This document shows positions 1-13,300 of a DNA stretch of 64,000 bases, piece after piece (the first letter of the stretch is position 1; the number at the start of each line of letters is the position of its first letter). Source of the stretch: Siphonodentalium dalli (lineage: Eukaryota > Mollusca > Scaphopoda > Gadilida > Siphonodentaliidae); NCBI GenBank assembly GCA_032622095.1, contig CP136065.1, positions 56,351,949-56,415,948 of the forward strand, written 5' to 3'. A program made the position numbers and the translations under genes. The notes beneath the pieces are model-generated. The model worked only from the letters and a program-made list of their open reading frames with translations. It had not been told where the DNA came from and searched no databases.

Positions 1-533
1 AAGGTACTATTGCTGGACAATGCTTTAGTAAACTTCAGATTCCGAATTGTGCCATTATAATTGTCAGCACAATGCTGTGCAAGTGTGATGGGAGACAGAA
101 ATAAAAAAATATACAATATATTTTTGTTAAGTCATCGTTATTGCCCCAGATATATGCTAATGACAATTTTGTAATTAAATGGAATTTTGTCCTTAAATTG
201 GGAATATTGGTCTGGCCCCCAAGGGCTCCCCATCCCATGACTTAACAACAATATTTCAAACCGTCCTGTCATCAGATGTCGATGAATGGGTCATTTTATA
301 ATACTGTCAGAAATGATTAAATATCTTAAGAATGTACTATTTGAATTTGGTTGAAATCTTCACCAAATTCTGTGGCATATACTTTTGTTTCTTTCGCTCC
401 AGCATGCTCTTCTGAAGGTCTTGTTCATTTGGGAATCACACTAACAAGCTTTTTACAGTGACGACTTTGTGATGTTAACAGAAACAGTTCTGTAGAAAAT
501 AACCAGGCTCTTCGAAATGTGGTGTTGCATATA

Positions 534-698
534 GCAATGCCCTAAATAATCGACTCCTTAACCACAGCAGAATTATGGGTAATTTTTCAGTGAGATATTT
601 CCGATGAATGGCAACAAGCCATATTTCCGACTAAATCCTGAAAAATTACCCATAATTCTGCTGTGAATAAGGAGTCGATTATTTAGGACATTACTGTA
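534..698. mobile_element. TA-flanked palindromic MITE, copy 1
   Basis: The terminal inverted repeats read CAATGCCCTAAATAATCGAC on the left and the complement on the right, ending GACATTACTG followed by TA. Inner sequence is AACAAGCCATATTTCCGACT. Other copies are at 16420-16542, 27642-27853 and a fragment near 46559. The TA flanks and CAGT ends suggest a Tc1/mariner-type MITE. No transposase is present. Confidence 0.75.
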
Positions 699-764
699 CA
701 ATGAATATAAGAACAAGGTTTTCATACTTGATTATGGCCTCTATGTTTGCAGTTTGTCATTTCT

Positions 765-905
765 TTAACCCTTTCTATCGTAATGGATTCTCCAATTCAG
801 TTATAAAAGTATACATTGGAATGGTCTATTATTCATTTGGAGGGGTGTTCATGTAATAAAAGCAGATGACAGAGAGAAAAACAACCTATTTATGAATATC
901 TAAAT
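765..905. mobile_element. TTAA MITE family C, partial
   Basis: It begins TTAACCCTTTCTAT and continues with the family's ATTGGAATGGTCTATTATTC, then breaks off. Full copies are at 5941-6209, 7096-7373, 33811-34058 and 35957-36213. TTAA plus CCCTTT ends are typical of piggyBac-type MITEs. Confidence 0.6.
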
Positions 906-1182
906 TTGGTTTAGCTATTCCAGGAAGAAGACCATTCTATTACGTGAGCTTCAGCGAATTCATTTTATTCTGATATTTTCGTCTCTGTCAAAGATAGAAA
1001 ATGGTAGATGGAGCTTCCGCAATAGAATTTTCTATTTAAACTAGCTTTCAGATAAATCATCAAGTACATATACATGTACTTTTTCAGGCATACTGAGAAT
1101 TATTTTAATAAATATTATATCAACTATCAGTTCAATTGAAATTCATTCATTTATACTAAAATATGTGATTTCTGTTCTTCAG

Positions 1183-1304
1183 TTGATATTTCTATCACTA
1201 CCAAACTTGTGGCAAGGGAAGTGGTTTCAAAGTGTCAACTTTTGGAGATTTGATGGATTCTTCCAGTGTCTTCCTATATTCTCCTTCGCTTTTGGCTGCC
1301 AGAC
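1183..1304 (+). CDS. SLC38A10: SLC38A10 exon (first in window)
   Basis: The exon runs from a ttcttcag acceptor to an AGAC|gtaagt donor: 122 nt, entering in phase 0 and leaving with two bases of a Thr codon. It encodes a loop ([11 protein letters not shown]) followed by a membrane segment with [15 protein letters not shown], the position of the strongly conserved Aa_trans core helix. It is the most upstream exon I can find here, so at least one upstream exon is missing. Confidence 0.9.
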
Positions 1305-4300
1305 GTAAGTTATAATAACAGATTATACAAATGGAAGTTGGAAAATGAGCTATTTTTTTCACCAAAATAGAATAGTATAAATTTCATATGTATCATCTGG
1401 TGCGGAATCATGTGGTTTCGATGTTGGTGAGTACCATGCGTTCAAAATGTGCAAACGCACACAAACATAATATACAAGGAACTGACACAAAACATAGCAG
1501 TTTGACTGTTACAAGCATATGCTAGTTTATTGTTGAAACAAGTTGATACCTTATTTGTTCGAAATACTTAGTGGTTTTCTATAACATTCTGACCAAATTT
1601 GCCAGTCAGAGGTCAGGGATTTTTTAGGTGTCCTCAGGGTCCGGTATTCGGGTTTATTGAATAATTATCAAAGTTTGTCAGTTATTATAGTAAATACGTC
1701 ACTCGCTTGAGAGGAATTCCCAAAAATGAAAATAGCAGGGCGAGCCAGGTGTTTACCTCCCCGCATTCATTTGAAAGTGGCCGCATCCGACTAGTAAGCC
1801 GAGTATCCATTACTTTCGCGCACGTGATTGTTAGGATTATCTCATTATCAGGGGGACGCACCATGTTCTTCCAGAACACACATTTCCCCTCCCCACATGC
1901 CTTTAAAAGTGGACCCATCGTGGATTAAGCCGTGTATCCATGACGTTTGCGCACGTTTTCATCAGGATTATCTCATTATTAGGGGGGACGCACCACATGC
2001 TTACCGTAATACACATTTTTTACTGTGGCAGTGTTGGGCTCCATTTTGGCACCAGATATTTTCGTTTTAATGATATCAATCAAACACTCAATACTGCCAT
2101 AATCCAACAATTTTATTAGAGGTTTATAAAATATTTGGATCATTGAAAGTGTAATAAAATGTTACTTTATAGTTGGGAAGCTTAGTCTATATTATTAAAA
2201 ATGGACGTAGAATAAAACATCGGGGCCTCATTACGCACTGTCTTTAGGGAATTTCTGTAAAAAAAATTGTTGTTTCCCCGCGAGAATTTAAACATGGCAG
2301 ACACTTTTTGTCCAAAAAAACTAAAATATAATATTGTGGCTCCAGAAGTAAAAGCTTGACGAGTTATGTATAAAATATATACTCACTGTTAATTTTATAA
2401 ACATTTACTGGAAATCCCCCCCTGCACTATTGGGTCTGCACGTTTATTTGGAGCCCCAGAGTAGTACCGTGCTGGTAGCTCAATATGGGAATGATAACAC
2501 GGACACATTGATTTGGTATTCATTATTTTATTTTATTTATTGAATTACAACTAGATACCTATCCATCCTTGGGTGTTTCATTACCGTTTTCCCGTCAAAG
2601 TTTGGTGGATGGCTTGAATCCTTCCCTTGTTATCTGTGAATTTTCAACTTACCTGAGGCTGAGAAATGGACCTCAATGGGCTGGGATTTTACTCCATCTT
2701 TGAGTTACCTGTATTTAAGTCGCGTTATACACCAAAAATTACGGTATTAGTACTATTTACTTGTGTGTAACAGTGATTAATTGAATTTTTCTAAAACATG
2801 GAAAATGCCCAATTTTGGTCTGTAAAGACACATTTTTACCAATTCGAATGGACACGGACCCATTCCCAAAATAGGCAGAAAAATCCCTGGAGGTACGGGG
2901 AATACACCAGTCCATACATCTTGGAGCTTGGTCAGAATGTTAGAATGAACAAATGTGAATTTGGACATAAATGAGGTATCAGCTTGTTTGAAAAATAGTA
3001 TAGCATCTGCTCATAGCTGTCAAAATAATATGTAATATGTCATATCTTAGTTTATTACCTTTTTTCCTCGATTTTGGTCGTGTTTCAGATAGCCTCGGCC
3101 ATTTTGAATGCGTGATACTCATCGACTCGAAACCACGTGATTCCCCACCGTGGCAAATTTCAGCTTGTTTTTATCTGTACTTTCCGGATTTGATTAGCGA
3201 TTCAATTTCAATCTTCTTTGATTTACAGTTTCGTATCATCTCATTCCACTTATATTATTATGGTGCTGACCACCAGAGGATGTTCAGGGCATATAGTCGA
3301 GGGCTCAATCCATCCCTATGAACATGTCACCTTGTGACTTGCATCTGAATTATTGGCTTTCGTTGTCATTTATGTCATGATAGCCCAGCTTGGGGGATGT
3401 ATACCCACATGCTACCTGTTACGTTCATTCATTCTTACCAGATTGTCGGCCCTTGTTGGACTTGAACATTTGTGAATTTTATGTCCGCACATAATATCTC
3501 ATCTTGTAACTTGGGTGTGGATCATCTTATTTAGTTGTGCTTGGATATGGTAATGGCCCCAATCTTATTATTGCAAATATTTTTTTCACTTCTGAGTCAT
3601 ATGGCAAATATGCACTCCAAAATTCACCTAATAATATTTGCTTTTGAATTTTAACTGGCATTGAAATAAGTCGATAATTACCTCAAATATGTTTCTACAA
3701 ACATTATTTGTTCCAACAAGATGCATTGAAGTCATAAAATATTTTCAGGCCCAAGTATTTCTCACGCCATTTGTATTCATTGTTCTGGAATCGGAAGCAG
3801 AATAATGCGCGACTGTCCAGAAAATCTATATTGCACTGTTTAACTGGAAACTATTTTATCTTAAACACTGCTTTCTCTTCATGTTAATCCTCAAAATCAT
3901 GTACCGGTAGTACCTTAAAAGTTGCAAAGTGACGGCAGCTCTAGATTTTCCTCTCATGGTCTGCATGTGCAATTTTTACGCAACTGCTGATTTTAACTGG
4001 CACAAACAAAACAATCTCAAATCTTTTATTATACCCCCCGCAACGAAGTTAGGGGGGGGGGAATACTGGAGTCAGCTCGTCCGTCGTCCGTCTGTCTGTG
4101 GACACAAATTTGTCTGGAGTTTTTTTCAGTTGTTTTTTTCAGTTGTTTTTTGATAAATTTCCGTGAAACTTGGCACAGACAATAACCACCATGGGAACCT
4201 GTGCACCTGCGATTATGACGTCTGTCAGACTTTTTTTGGTGGAGTTTTCCCCCCTTTTTCGACTTAGAAATTTTTCCGAGTTTTATTCCTACATTTTTAG

Positions 4301-7300
4301 GTCAATTTTTTTTAACTTGGCACAGATATTTAGTACTATGGGAACCTGTGCACCTGCAATTATGACATCTGTCCGACACTTTTTGGTGGAGCTATCTCCC
4401 TTTTTCGACATTTATTCATAGTATTTTTAAAACGGGGGGTATCCTTAGTCCCATTGGGACAGTCACACCTCTAGTTCAGCACTATATCAACAAGTTTGTT
4501 CGGAAATCTTCCGCATAGGTATGTTTTGAGATACCTCTTACGAATTTATTTGTAATAATAATAGCTAATATTGAAAATATGTTTATTTTTCTATTCATTT
4601 TAGGCAATTGTTTATACTGTACGAAAATCTTAATGAACCTTCTTTAAAGACTATTAACTCCATCACCAGCAGTGCTATTAACATCTGCTCAGGCGCATAC
4701 TTATTGGTGAGTACAGTCTTAGTTACTCTCTCAAACAATGTGTGATACAAGCCTGAATTTAGTGTGTCTGACATTTGCAGAATGAGGTCCCCAGAGGGTG
4801 AATTTAGTGATGCTACCCCGCACAGCGGGCTAGCCCAAATTCACCCTCTGGGGACCTCATGCTGCTTAGGTCTCATATTCTGGAAAGTATCTATAGAATC
4901 AGATTGAAGTTCCCCAGTTGAAGTTGGTGATGTTCACCCAGTAGTCACCTCAATTAAGCATTTTATCTTCTGCAAATTAGGAGATATAGAAACTAAACAC
5001 AAAGGAAACAGTAACTAAAAACAATGTTAATTTGAGACTATAGATACTTCCCAGAAGATGAGGCCTAAGCAGAATGATGTTCCAAGAGGGTGCATTTGAT
5101 AATACTAGCCTGCTGTGCGGGATAGCGTCACTAAATTCTCCCTCTGGGGGACCTCATTCTGCAAATGACACACACACTATTTGCAGGCTTGTCTTTCATT
5201 GACACTTTTGTCCAACTCATAATTTATCAATTATTTTTTGCGAGTGTGTTTTATGTTTTTATTTTCATTTCGGTGTTCTTAATAATCCTATATTATGGTT
5301 TTCAATTTGGCCAAGTTTCAGAAAAGTGGCCTAAAGAATATTTTTGGGCCAGTCTGAACCATGCTTGAAGACATGGTTGAATCTGATAAAGCTATAGAAA
5401 TGACTGATAGATAAGGAATACTTCACTGCTCACATTATTGCCATCTTTTTCAGTCAGGATTTTTCGGATATGTGGCCTTCTATAGCAATGAAGACATTTC
5501 TGGAGACATCATCCTCTACTTTCCATCAAACATATTCTCTGACGTGATCAAGCTGTTTTTTGTATTCTCGATTGCTGTCACTATCCCGCTTATCGTCTAT
5601 CCATGTCGATTGAGCATATACAGTATGATGTTTGCACCGGTAAGTACTCTCAGCATTCATTCACTGCATGGATTTCATATTTCAACAAGAGAATGCTTTA
5701 ACCCTTTGAGTGCCAGGGGCCGATCTCATCGGCCCTAAACCTACAAAATAAGTCTGTTAAAGAATATAAGAATAAATCATGAAAATTGTAAAAAAAAAAA
5801 AAAAAAAAAAAAAAATAATTGTTAGGCCAATGCATTCTCTTATATATGCGAGGCGACCTATGGTCGACTCGCATATATAAGAGAATGCATTGGCACAGGG
5901 TATATGGGTTCATACAAAAATCGACCTGGCACTAAAAGGGTTAACCCTTTCTATACTAAATGGATTCTACCATTCAGATATAAAAGTATACATTAAAAAT
6001 GGTCTATTATTCATTTGGAGGAGTGTTCCAGGTAATAAAACCAGACGACAGACAGAAATATATGTTTACAAGAGCAGAATGATTTTTATTCACATGTGGG
6101 AAATGTTCAGATAATAAGTTCAACCTATGGTCATTTGTTGAACATATTATTTGAACATTTCAAAAGGGAATTACTAATCAATGAGTATTTAGTATAGAAT
6201 GGGTTTAGACACAGGGTTCAGACAAATTCATTGTATATTATCATACTGGAGAAAATGTTTGATATGTCACACACGGGATTCACATCAGTGATTTTATCTT
6301 GAGGGAGCGATGTTTGGTCAATGGCTTCTCAATATACTAAAGTGATACATAAAGTCCTTATAATTGCATCAGATTTTCAACTAATGTTGAAATGAGCCTG
6401 TCGTCACTTTTAGTCTGGAGACAGAAATTTTTGAATATCAGAAGTTTTAACTAAAATGAACTTTATTTTTTAACTGAATTTAAATGTTTTATTCACTGAT
6501 ATGTAACAGTCATATGTGAAAATTATGATCAATTTGTGGTCGTTAGCTCTCTGTCTTTAATGTTCATGTCATCTTATGGACCTTTCTATACTAAATACTC
6601 ATAGATGAGTAGTTCTCTGAGGAATTGTTCAGATAATAAGTTCAACATGCGGTTGTTTGTTGAACTTATTATCTGAACAGTTTCATCCTTCTAATCTTGT
6701 ATTATCTTTTCATCTGTCTGACTTGTATTACCCAAACATCCCTCCAAATGAATAATTGACCATTCCAATGTATACTTTTATAACTGGGTGGGAGAATCCA
6801 TTTAGTATAAAAAGAGTTAAGTACTCTCACAGGTCTGGCATTTTTTAGGGGTCCTGAAGTGCTGTGAACCTGCACATAAATTCTGTTTTTCGTTTTAGGA
6901 GTGCAATTATTTAATATGATGTGATAGATTATTTCTCATCAGTTGTCCGTGAAACTTTCAATCACTCAGTTAAAATTGCGAATTGTTGGCTATCTCATAG
7001 CAGATATTTTTCTTCACCTTGGAAAATGTCAGACAAAAACTAGTATGCCAGAGACAAAATATGATGCTGTATAGGTAAAGGTACACCAAGGCCATTTAAA
7101 CCCTTTCTATACTGAATGGATTCTCCCATTCAGTTGTACAAGTATACATTGGAATGATATATTATTCATTTGGTGGGGTGTTCAGGTAATAAAAGCAGAT
7201 GACAGACAGAAAAACAGACAGATAAAAGATTCATAAAATAGGAGCAGAATGATTCATATTCACTGGTAGGAAATTTTTAGATAATAAAATGGTTGTTTAT

Positions 7301-10300
7301 TGACCTTATTATCTGTTCATTTCCTAAGGGAACTACTCATCATTGAGTATTTTAATAGTATACAACAGGTTAATAAAGATTGAGATATTGACTGGATCAC
7401 CTCAAAAGTATATCTATAAAGGCCCGCAGAAGTTTGGAGCCTCAATTTATACGCTAGCGATCCTTAGTTTACTACATTCATTGCTGATAACTGGGATTAA
7501 AATAGGATCATAAATAGGTGAACTACTTTTATATGGACTCTACATGCTTTGGAAACATTTATTGAAGTCATAGATATGTCCACTTCCAAGACAAAAGGTG
7601 TCCTTTTATCATCCTGTCATATTTGCATGGATATTAGAAAATTAGCAAATTAGAAACACAATTTTCAGCACATACAAGTATATTAACAAGGTCAGTAGGA
7701 TTTATTCTACTTGGTTATGTTTTTATATAAGGCCAAAACAAAATTATTTGAGTCTCAGACCATTTTTTTTCTATAACAATGAGGGAGGGAGGACTTTATT
7801 TTTTTATTTTTTTATTTTTTTGCAAACATGACAGCTTCCCTTATCAAATAATAGTCAGAAAATGTAGAGGGAACTTTGAATTTTGTTTTGCATATACACT
7901 CATTTAATCTGATATAAAAATGACATTGTGATACTAGTATACATGTATGACTTAGGGAATACTAATACTGTTCTAATAATGCCGCTGACTATTCACAATT
8001 GTCTATAAATTGACACCCTTCCATTAGAACATGTGATCCTAAATTTCCTCCGGTGCCTTTCAATTGTTCTGGAGTTACAATAAATACACCAGACTATGAT
8101 GATCAGCTAATCATTTTCTTCAATGCAGTCATCTACTTAATGCTCTATCTCACAATGTGTATACATGATAGTCAATCTATCAATCACAGATATATGTTAA
8201 GAGTTCTTTTATGTTGCAATTAATGCTCAATACGTATGGACATGCTGGTCAAAACCTACCAAAATAAAAAAAATTTGGTCATGAAAAACGAAATAAAACG
8301 TCCAACACAGGCCATTTATTTAATGCGGCAGTGTCTGATACTCAAATAATATTTAGTTTTTGGCCTAATTTGGATAGTCAAATGAGCCATGACTATAAGT
8401 ATGTGAGATTCAGAAGGGTAATTTGACTCTTAAGCAAATTAAGGTGGGAATTATTTTGCACTCTTGAAAATCCTAGCATGCCAGGCCTGATATCTGTTAA
8501 TTATTATTGTATGGATTAATTTTGATAGTCAAGAATGCATGATCTTTAGCTGATATGCCTTTTAATATATATTAGATATTAGATAGTCTATATTGGCAGC
8601 TTGCATGCTATATGTGTTTAGTAAAGTTTACTGAAGTGTAGTTACTTCAGTCTCTACAACAGAGGAAACAAGGATCATTAAACTGAACCGTATTTTATTT
8701 TTTCTGTTTATGTTACAGTTAATGCATTGATATTTGCATACATATCCTTTCACCTCAGTGTTATAAAATATGTAAATTATCAATGAACATTTGTCTATGT
8801 ATCTTTTTGTTGGTTAATTTTTATTGTTCCACGTTTTATGAATTTAACCCTTGCATGACAGGAACTGGGCTGGTGCAGCATTAAAGTTTCTGTGCCAGTG
8901 CATTCTCTTATGTATGTGAGTCACCCATTAGGAGCCTCACATATATAAGAGAATACATTGGCTTACAAGGTCAAGGTAAATATTGTTTGGCCAATGCATT
9001 CTCTTATATATGCGAGGCTCCCTATGGGAGACTCGCATATTTAAGAGAATGCATTGGCACAGGGTTTTCGCAAAAATTCAGAATCAAGGAAGGGTTAAGG
9101 GTTAAGCTCCAATCATGGAAGGGTTAAGTAAAGAAAGGGTTAAACTCACACAGCACTAAGTGGTGCGCGATTTTAATTATGAGTGAGATACGTGAATAGT
9201 TTGCTTCTGAGGCTGTCATATTGAATAACAAAAAAGTCCATCACTTTCCTGCACTTTCTCACAAATTTCAGAAAATTATTGCTTTGAAACAAAGTTGTTT
9301 TGGTCTAACCACATCCATATTATAGCCTGGTTTACTAACTTTTGAGTAGATGCCGCAGGTAAATTAAATTTTTTTTACTTTCATTATCCCCTCAACAATC
9401 ATCAAATAGTGAAACTACTGGGTGGTACATGGATTTTGCAAGTTTTTTCCAAAAACAATAACTTCTTTTTCATTTTTCACAGAAATCAGCTGAGTTATTT
9501 CTTTCCATAAAAAACAATTTAAATAATAGAAATGAAGGCAAGTCTGAGTTTAGTGTACCTGTCATTTGCAGAATGAGGTCCCCAGAGGGTGATTTTAGGT
9601 ACGCATAGTGGGCTAGCATCACCAAATTCACCCTCTGGCGACCTCATTCTGCATGGCCTCATATGCTGTGGGAGGCATAGACTTAGATTGAAGTTCCCAA
9701 ATGGTGAATATTGTCATGCATGTACACCCATTGGGAACCTCAATTATGCAATGTGTCATCTGCCAATTTGGGGATATAGAGAAGCTATATAATCTATGTG
9801 AAGAAGTTTCTATAGAAATTTTATAAAGAATAAACTTTTCCAGAGAAGATGAGGCCTAAGCAGAATGAGGTCCCCAGTGGGTGTATTTAGTGATGCTAGC
9901 CCGCTATGCGGGATAGCATCACTAAATTAACCCTCTGGGGACCTCATTCTGCAAATGACAGGCACACTAAACTCAGACTTGAATGAAGGGGGAAGCAAAA
10001 TAAGACTCTAAAATGTCTATTGTCCTCTACTGTTTTGATTGCCACATGCTTCAAATTTTAACCAACATGGGTATAAATATCTTTTCAGAGCATAAACATC
10101 TTTTCAGAATCTAACTTGATCGTTGAGGAGAGTGAGGTAACCATAGAATCATGTGAATTAATCCCATTCAATATTCTGTGATTTTGTTATTTTGTTTATG
10201 GAACCCTCTCTTTGAATCAAACAATAATTCTCTGAAAGGCCATTTTCAAATAATTTGGATATTGTTAACTTTTGTTTATAAACTTATAACATATATTTAC

Positions 10301-13300
10301 CACCATGGGAACCTATGCAACCTGGAAATTTGAGATGGATCGGACTTATTTTAGCTCAGATATTGTCCTTATTCTAATTTAAACCTTTCTTTACTAAATG
10401 TATTCTCCCATTCAGTTATAAAAGTGTGGCATTGATAGAATGTTTTTATGAAATAATATACAGTTTCCAGTTATTTCCTATACTTTATAGCAATATACAG
10501 AATGATTTTATATAAAGTATACTTGTACTAGAATCATCAGCTTGGTCGTCTGTCTAAACATCCTGGCATTTTTTTCTTTTCATTTTTATCCGCACTCCAC
10601 AGATTCAACTTTGTCCAAAATTCTATCCTTTAATTTACTTGTCAGTGTTTTTAAGCTTGGCACAGATGTTAATTACTCAGGTAATCTGTGCACCTGTTAT
10701 TATTAGACCAGTTAGGCTTATTTTAGAAGAGTTACTGTCCCTTATCAACAACAAAATTTTCTCCAAGATTTTGTTACTTCATTTTCTGGTCCATTGGTTT
10801 TGGCACAGATATTTATTATCATGGAAACATATGCACCTGTAATTATGTTACTTATGAGATTGAAGGACATATTTTAATAATTATTACCCTGGAAAAAAAA
10901 AAAAAAATACATAATACTGCCTCAGTGTTTATACCTTCATTTACTCATCAATTGTTTTGAAACTTATCACAAACATTAACCACCATGGAAACCTGTGCAT
11001 CTGCAATTTCAAGATCAATTAAATTCATTTTAGAACAATTATTGTCCTTTTTTGACTTAGAAATATATCACTATGGAATTAGCCTATTTATAGATAGTGT
11101 TCACTGAGTGATATGTGTTGAACTTTTTATCTGAACATTTGCTGCCAAAGAATATGAATTCTTAAGCACCTTTATTGTCCCCTGACTTCAAAGTTTGGGG
11201 GACTATAGAAATGATCTTCATCCATCCTTCTGTCTGTCTTTCCATCCGTTCTCCGTCATGAGCATCCGTGTCAAGGCTTAAGCCCTTAAGTCTTTGTGTC
11301 AAATGCCATATTAACTGTTATGGATCTTTAAATCATTTAAACACAACTTTATAAAAACCACTAAATGTTGGAACAACCCTCTGTCCATACTGTTCTTGCA
11401 TATACTGGATAACCTAATTAGGGATTTAAGCTCATTAACCCTGGTGTACCTAATTCTATATCTTTAGTTTTCTCCAATGATGAAGAGTTACATGACATAG
11501 CTATATACACATTAAATTAATAATAACAGAGTTTTACAGAGTTAAAATTTGTTGTATATGTATGTAATGAATATTCAAACTAGCTCTTAAACCTCTTTTG
11601 TTGGTGAAATTTTCGAAAGCCTTTTAATATGGTCAAACATAAGCTCGTAAATCATATAGCCCCTAACATCCTATAGTAAAAAAAAAAATTTGAGCTATAA
11701 ATATGCACTTGGGTGCCTTAACTGTGAAATCAACTTCTCCTACAATTCGTATCCTATGTACCTAAGACTTCAGGACAATGTTGCTGACACATTGAAGATA
11801 TGCAACATATTTAGTGTATATGCTCTTTTTATCATATTGGTGTAATCAACTCCTCCCTGCCACCTTCGTCGGAGGAAATTTTGGTCAGCGACCTTTTCTT
11901 ATCTGTTTGTTTATCTGTTGTCTGCTTAACCCTTTACCCAACAGAACGGCCCTGTGCCAATGCATTCTCTTATATATGCGAGTCGACCATAGGTCGCCTC
12001 GCATATATAAGAGAATGCATTGGCTTAACACATTAAAAATTATAAAATTGTTAAAGAATGGTAAAAAAAATGGTAAAAAGTTTTTTAGGCCAATGCATTC
12101 TCTTATATATGCGAGGCAACCTATGGTCGACTCTCATATATAAGAGAATGCATTGGCACAGGGCATAACTGTAACTATCACAATGTGGTCAATGAGCCGG
12201 TTCCAATGATATCCATATTTGTATGGTTTTATTGAGACAGACCCAAGATAATATAGGCTGTTGCAGCTTTATTTGGCCGTTTTTGGCCGGTTTGTTGGGT
12301 AAAGGGTTAACTTTCCTAAACATCCCTCCAGATGAATAATAGACCATTCCAATGTATACTTTTATAACTGTGTGGGAGAATCCATTTAGTATAGAAAGGG
12401 TTAAACTCTGTAATAAATGCACAGCTTTCCTTTAGATTACTACCTGTATTCATACATGTAACTGTTAGTTTTAACCCTTTACCCAACAGAACGGCCCTGT
12501 GCCAATGCATTCTCTTATATATGCGAGTCGACCATAGGTCGCCTCGTATATATAAGAGAATGCATTGGCTTAACACATTAAAAATTATAAAATTGTTAAA
12601 GAATGGAAGAAAAAATGGTAAAAAGTTTTTTTTTAGGCCAATGCATTCTCTTATATATGCGAGGCGACCTATGGTCGACTCGCATATATAAGAGAATGCA
12701 TTGGCACAGGGCATAACTGTAACTATCACAATGTGGTCAAGGAGTCGGTTCCAATGATATCCATATTTCTATGGTTCTATTGAGACAGACCGAAGATATT
12801 TTAGGCTGTTGAAGCTTTATTTGGCCGGTTTTGGCCGGTTTGTTGGGTAAAGGGTTAATAGACTGTAGTAACTGCATAAACATGCATTTATTACATTCCT
12901 GTGTGTGATTTGCCTTCATTTCTCGAGTGATTATGAACAATAATTTCACTAGTGAATGATGTCGCTTTAATTAGCGCGTTTCAAAATTTAAGCGTCATGG
13001 GTATTATGACAGTATTGTTCGGATTTCTGGTAAATCAGATGTCTACAGTGAAATATTATAAACACTTGATAAATTCAGATGATGTGAAATAGTTCAATCG
13101 AGGCAGGGACTATTTTGTAAAACACTGCTTTCCTTTTTGTACAACATCCCTGCCTCTCATGAACTATTTCACATCACCAGTTCAATCAAGTGATTACTCT
13201 CTATTTAATTCTCTACTAGGATCGATATATATCAGTAATAGTGCACAACTGCCTTTAATTTCAAAATGCATCTACAGTTTTATGTGATCAGAGATTGCAC

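Noticed and set aside
12316-12729. 137-codon ORF on the minus strand, and the 109-codon ORF at 11814-12143
   Set aside because: Both consist mainly of the palindromic family A MITEs, where the same translated phrase recurs in every copy.
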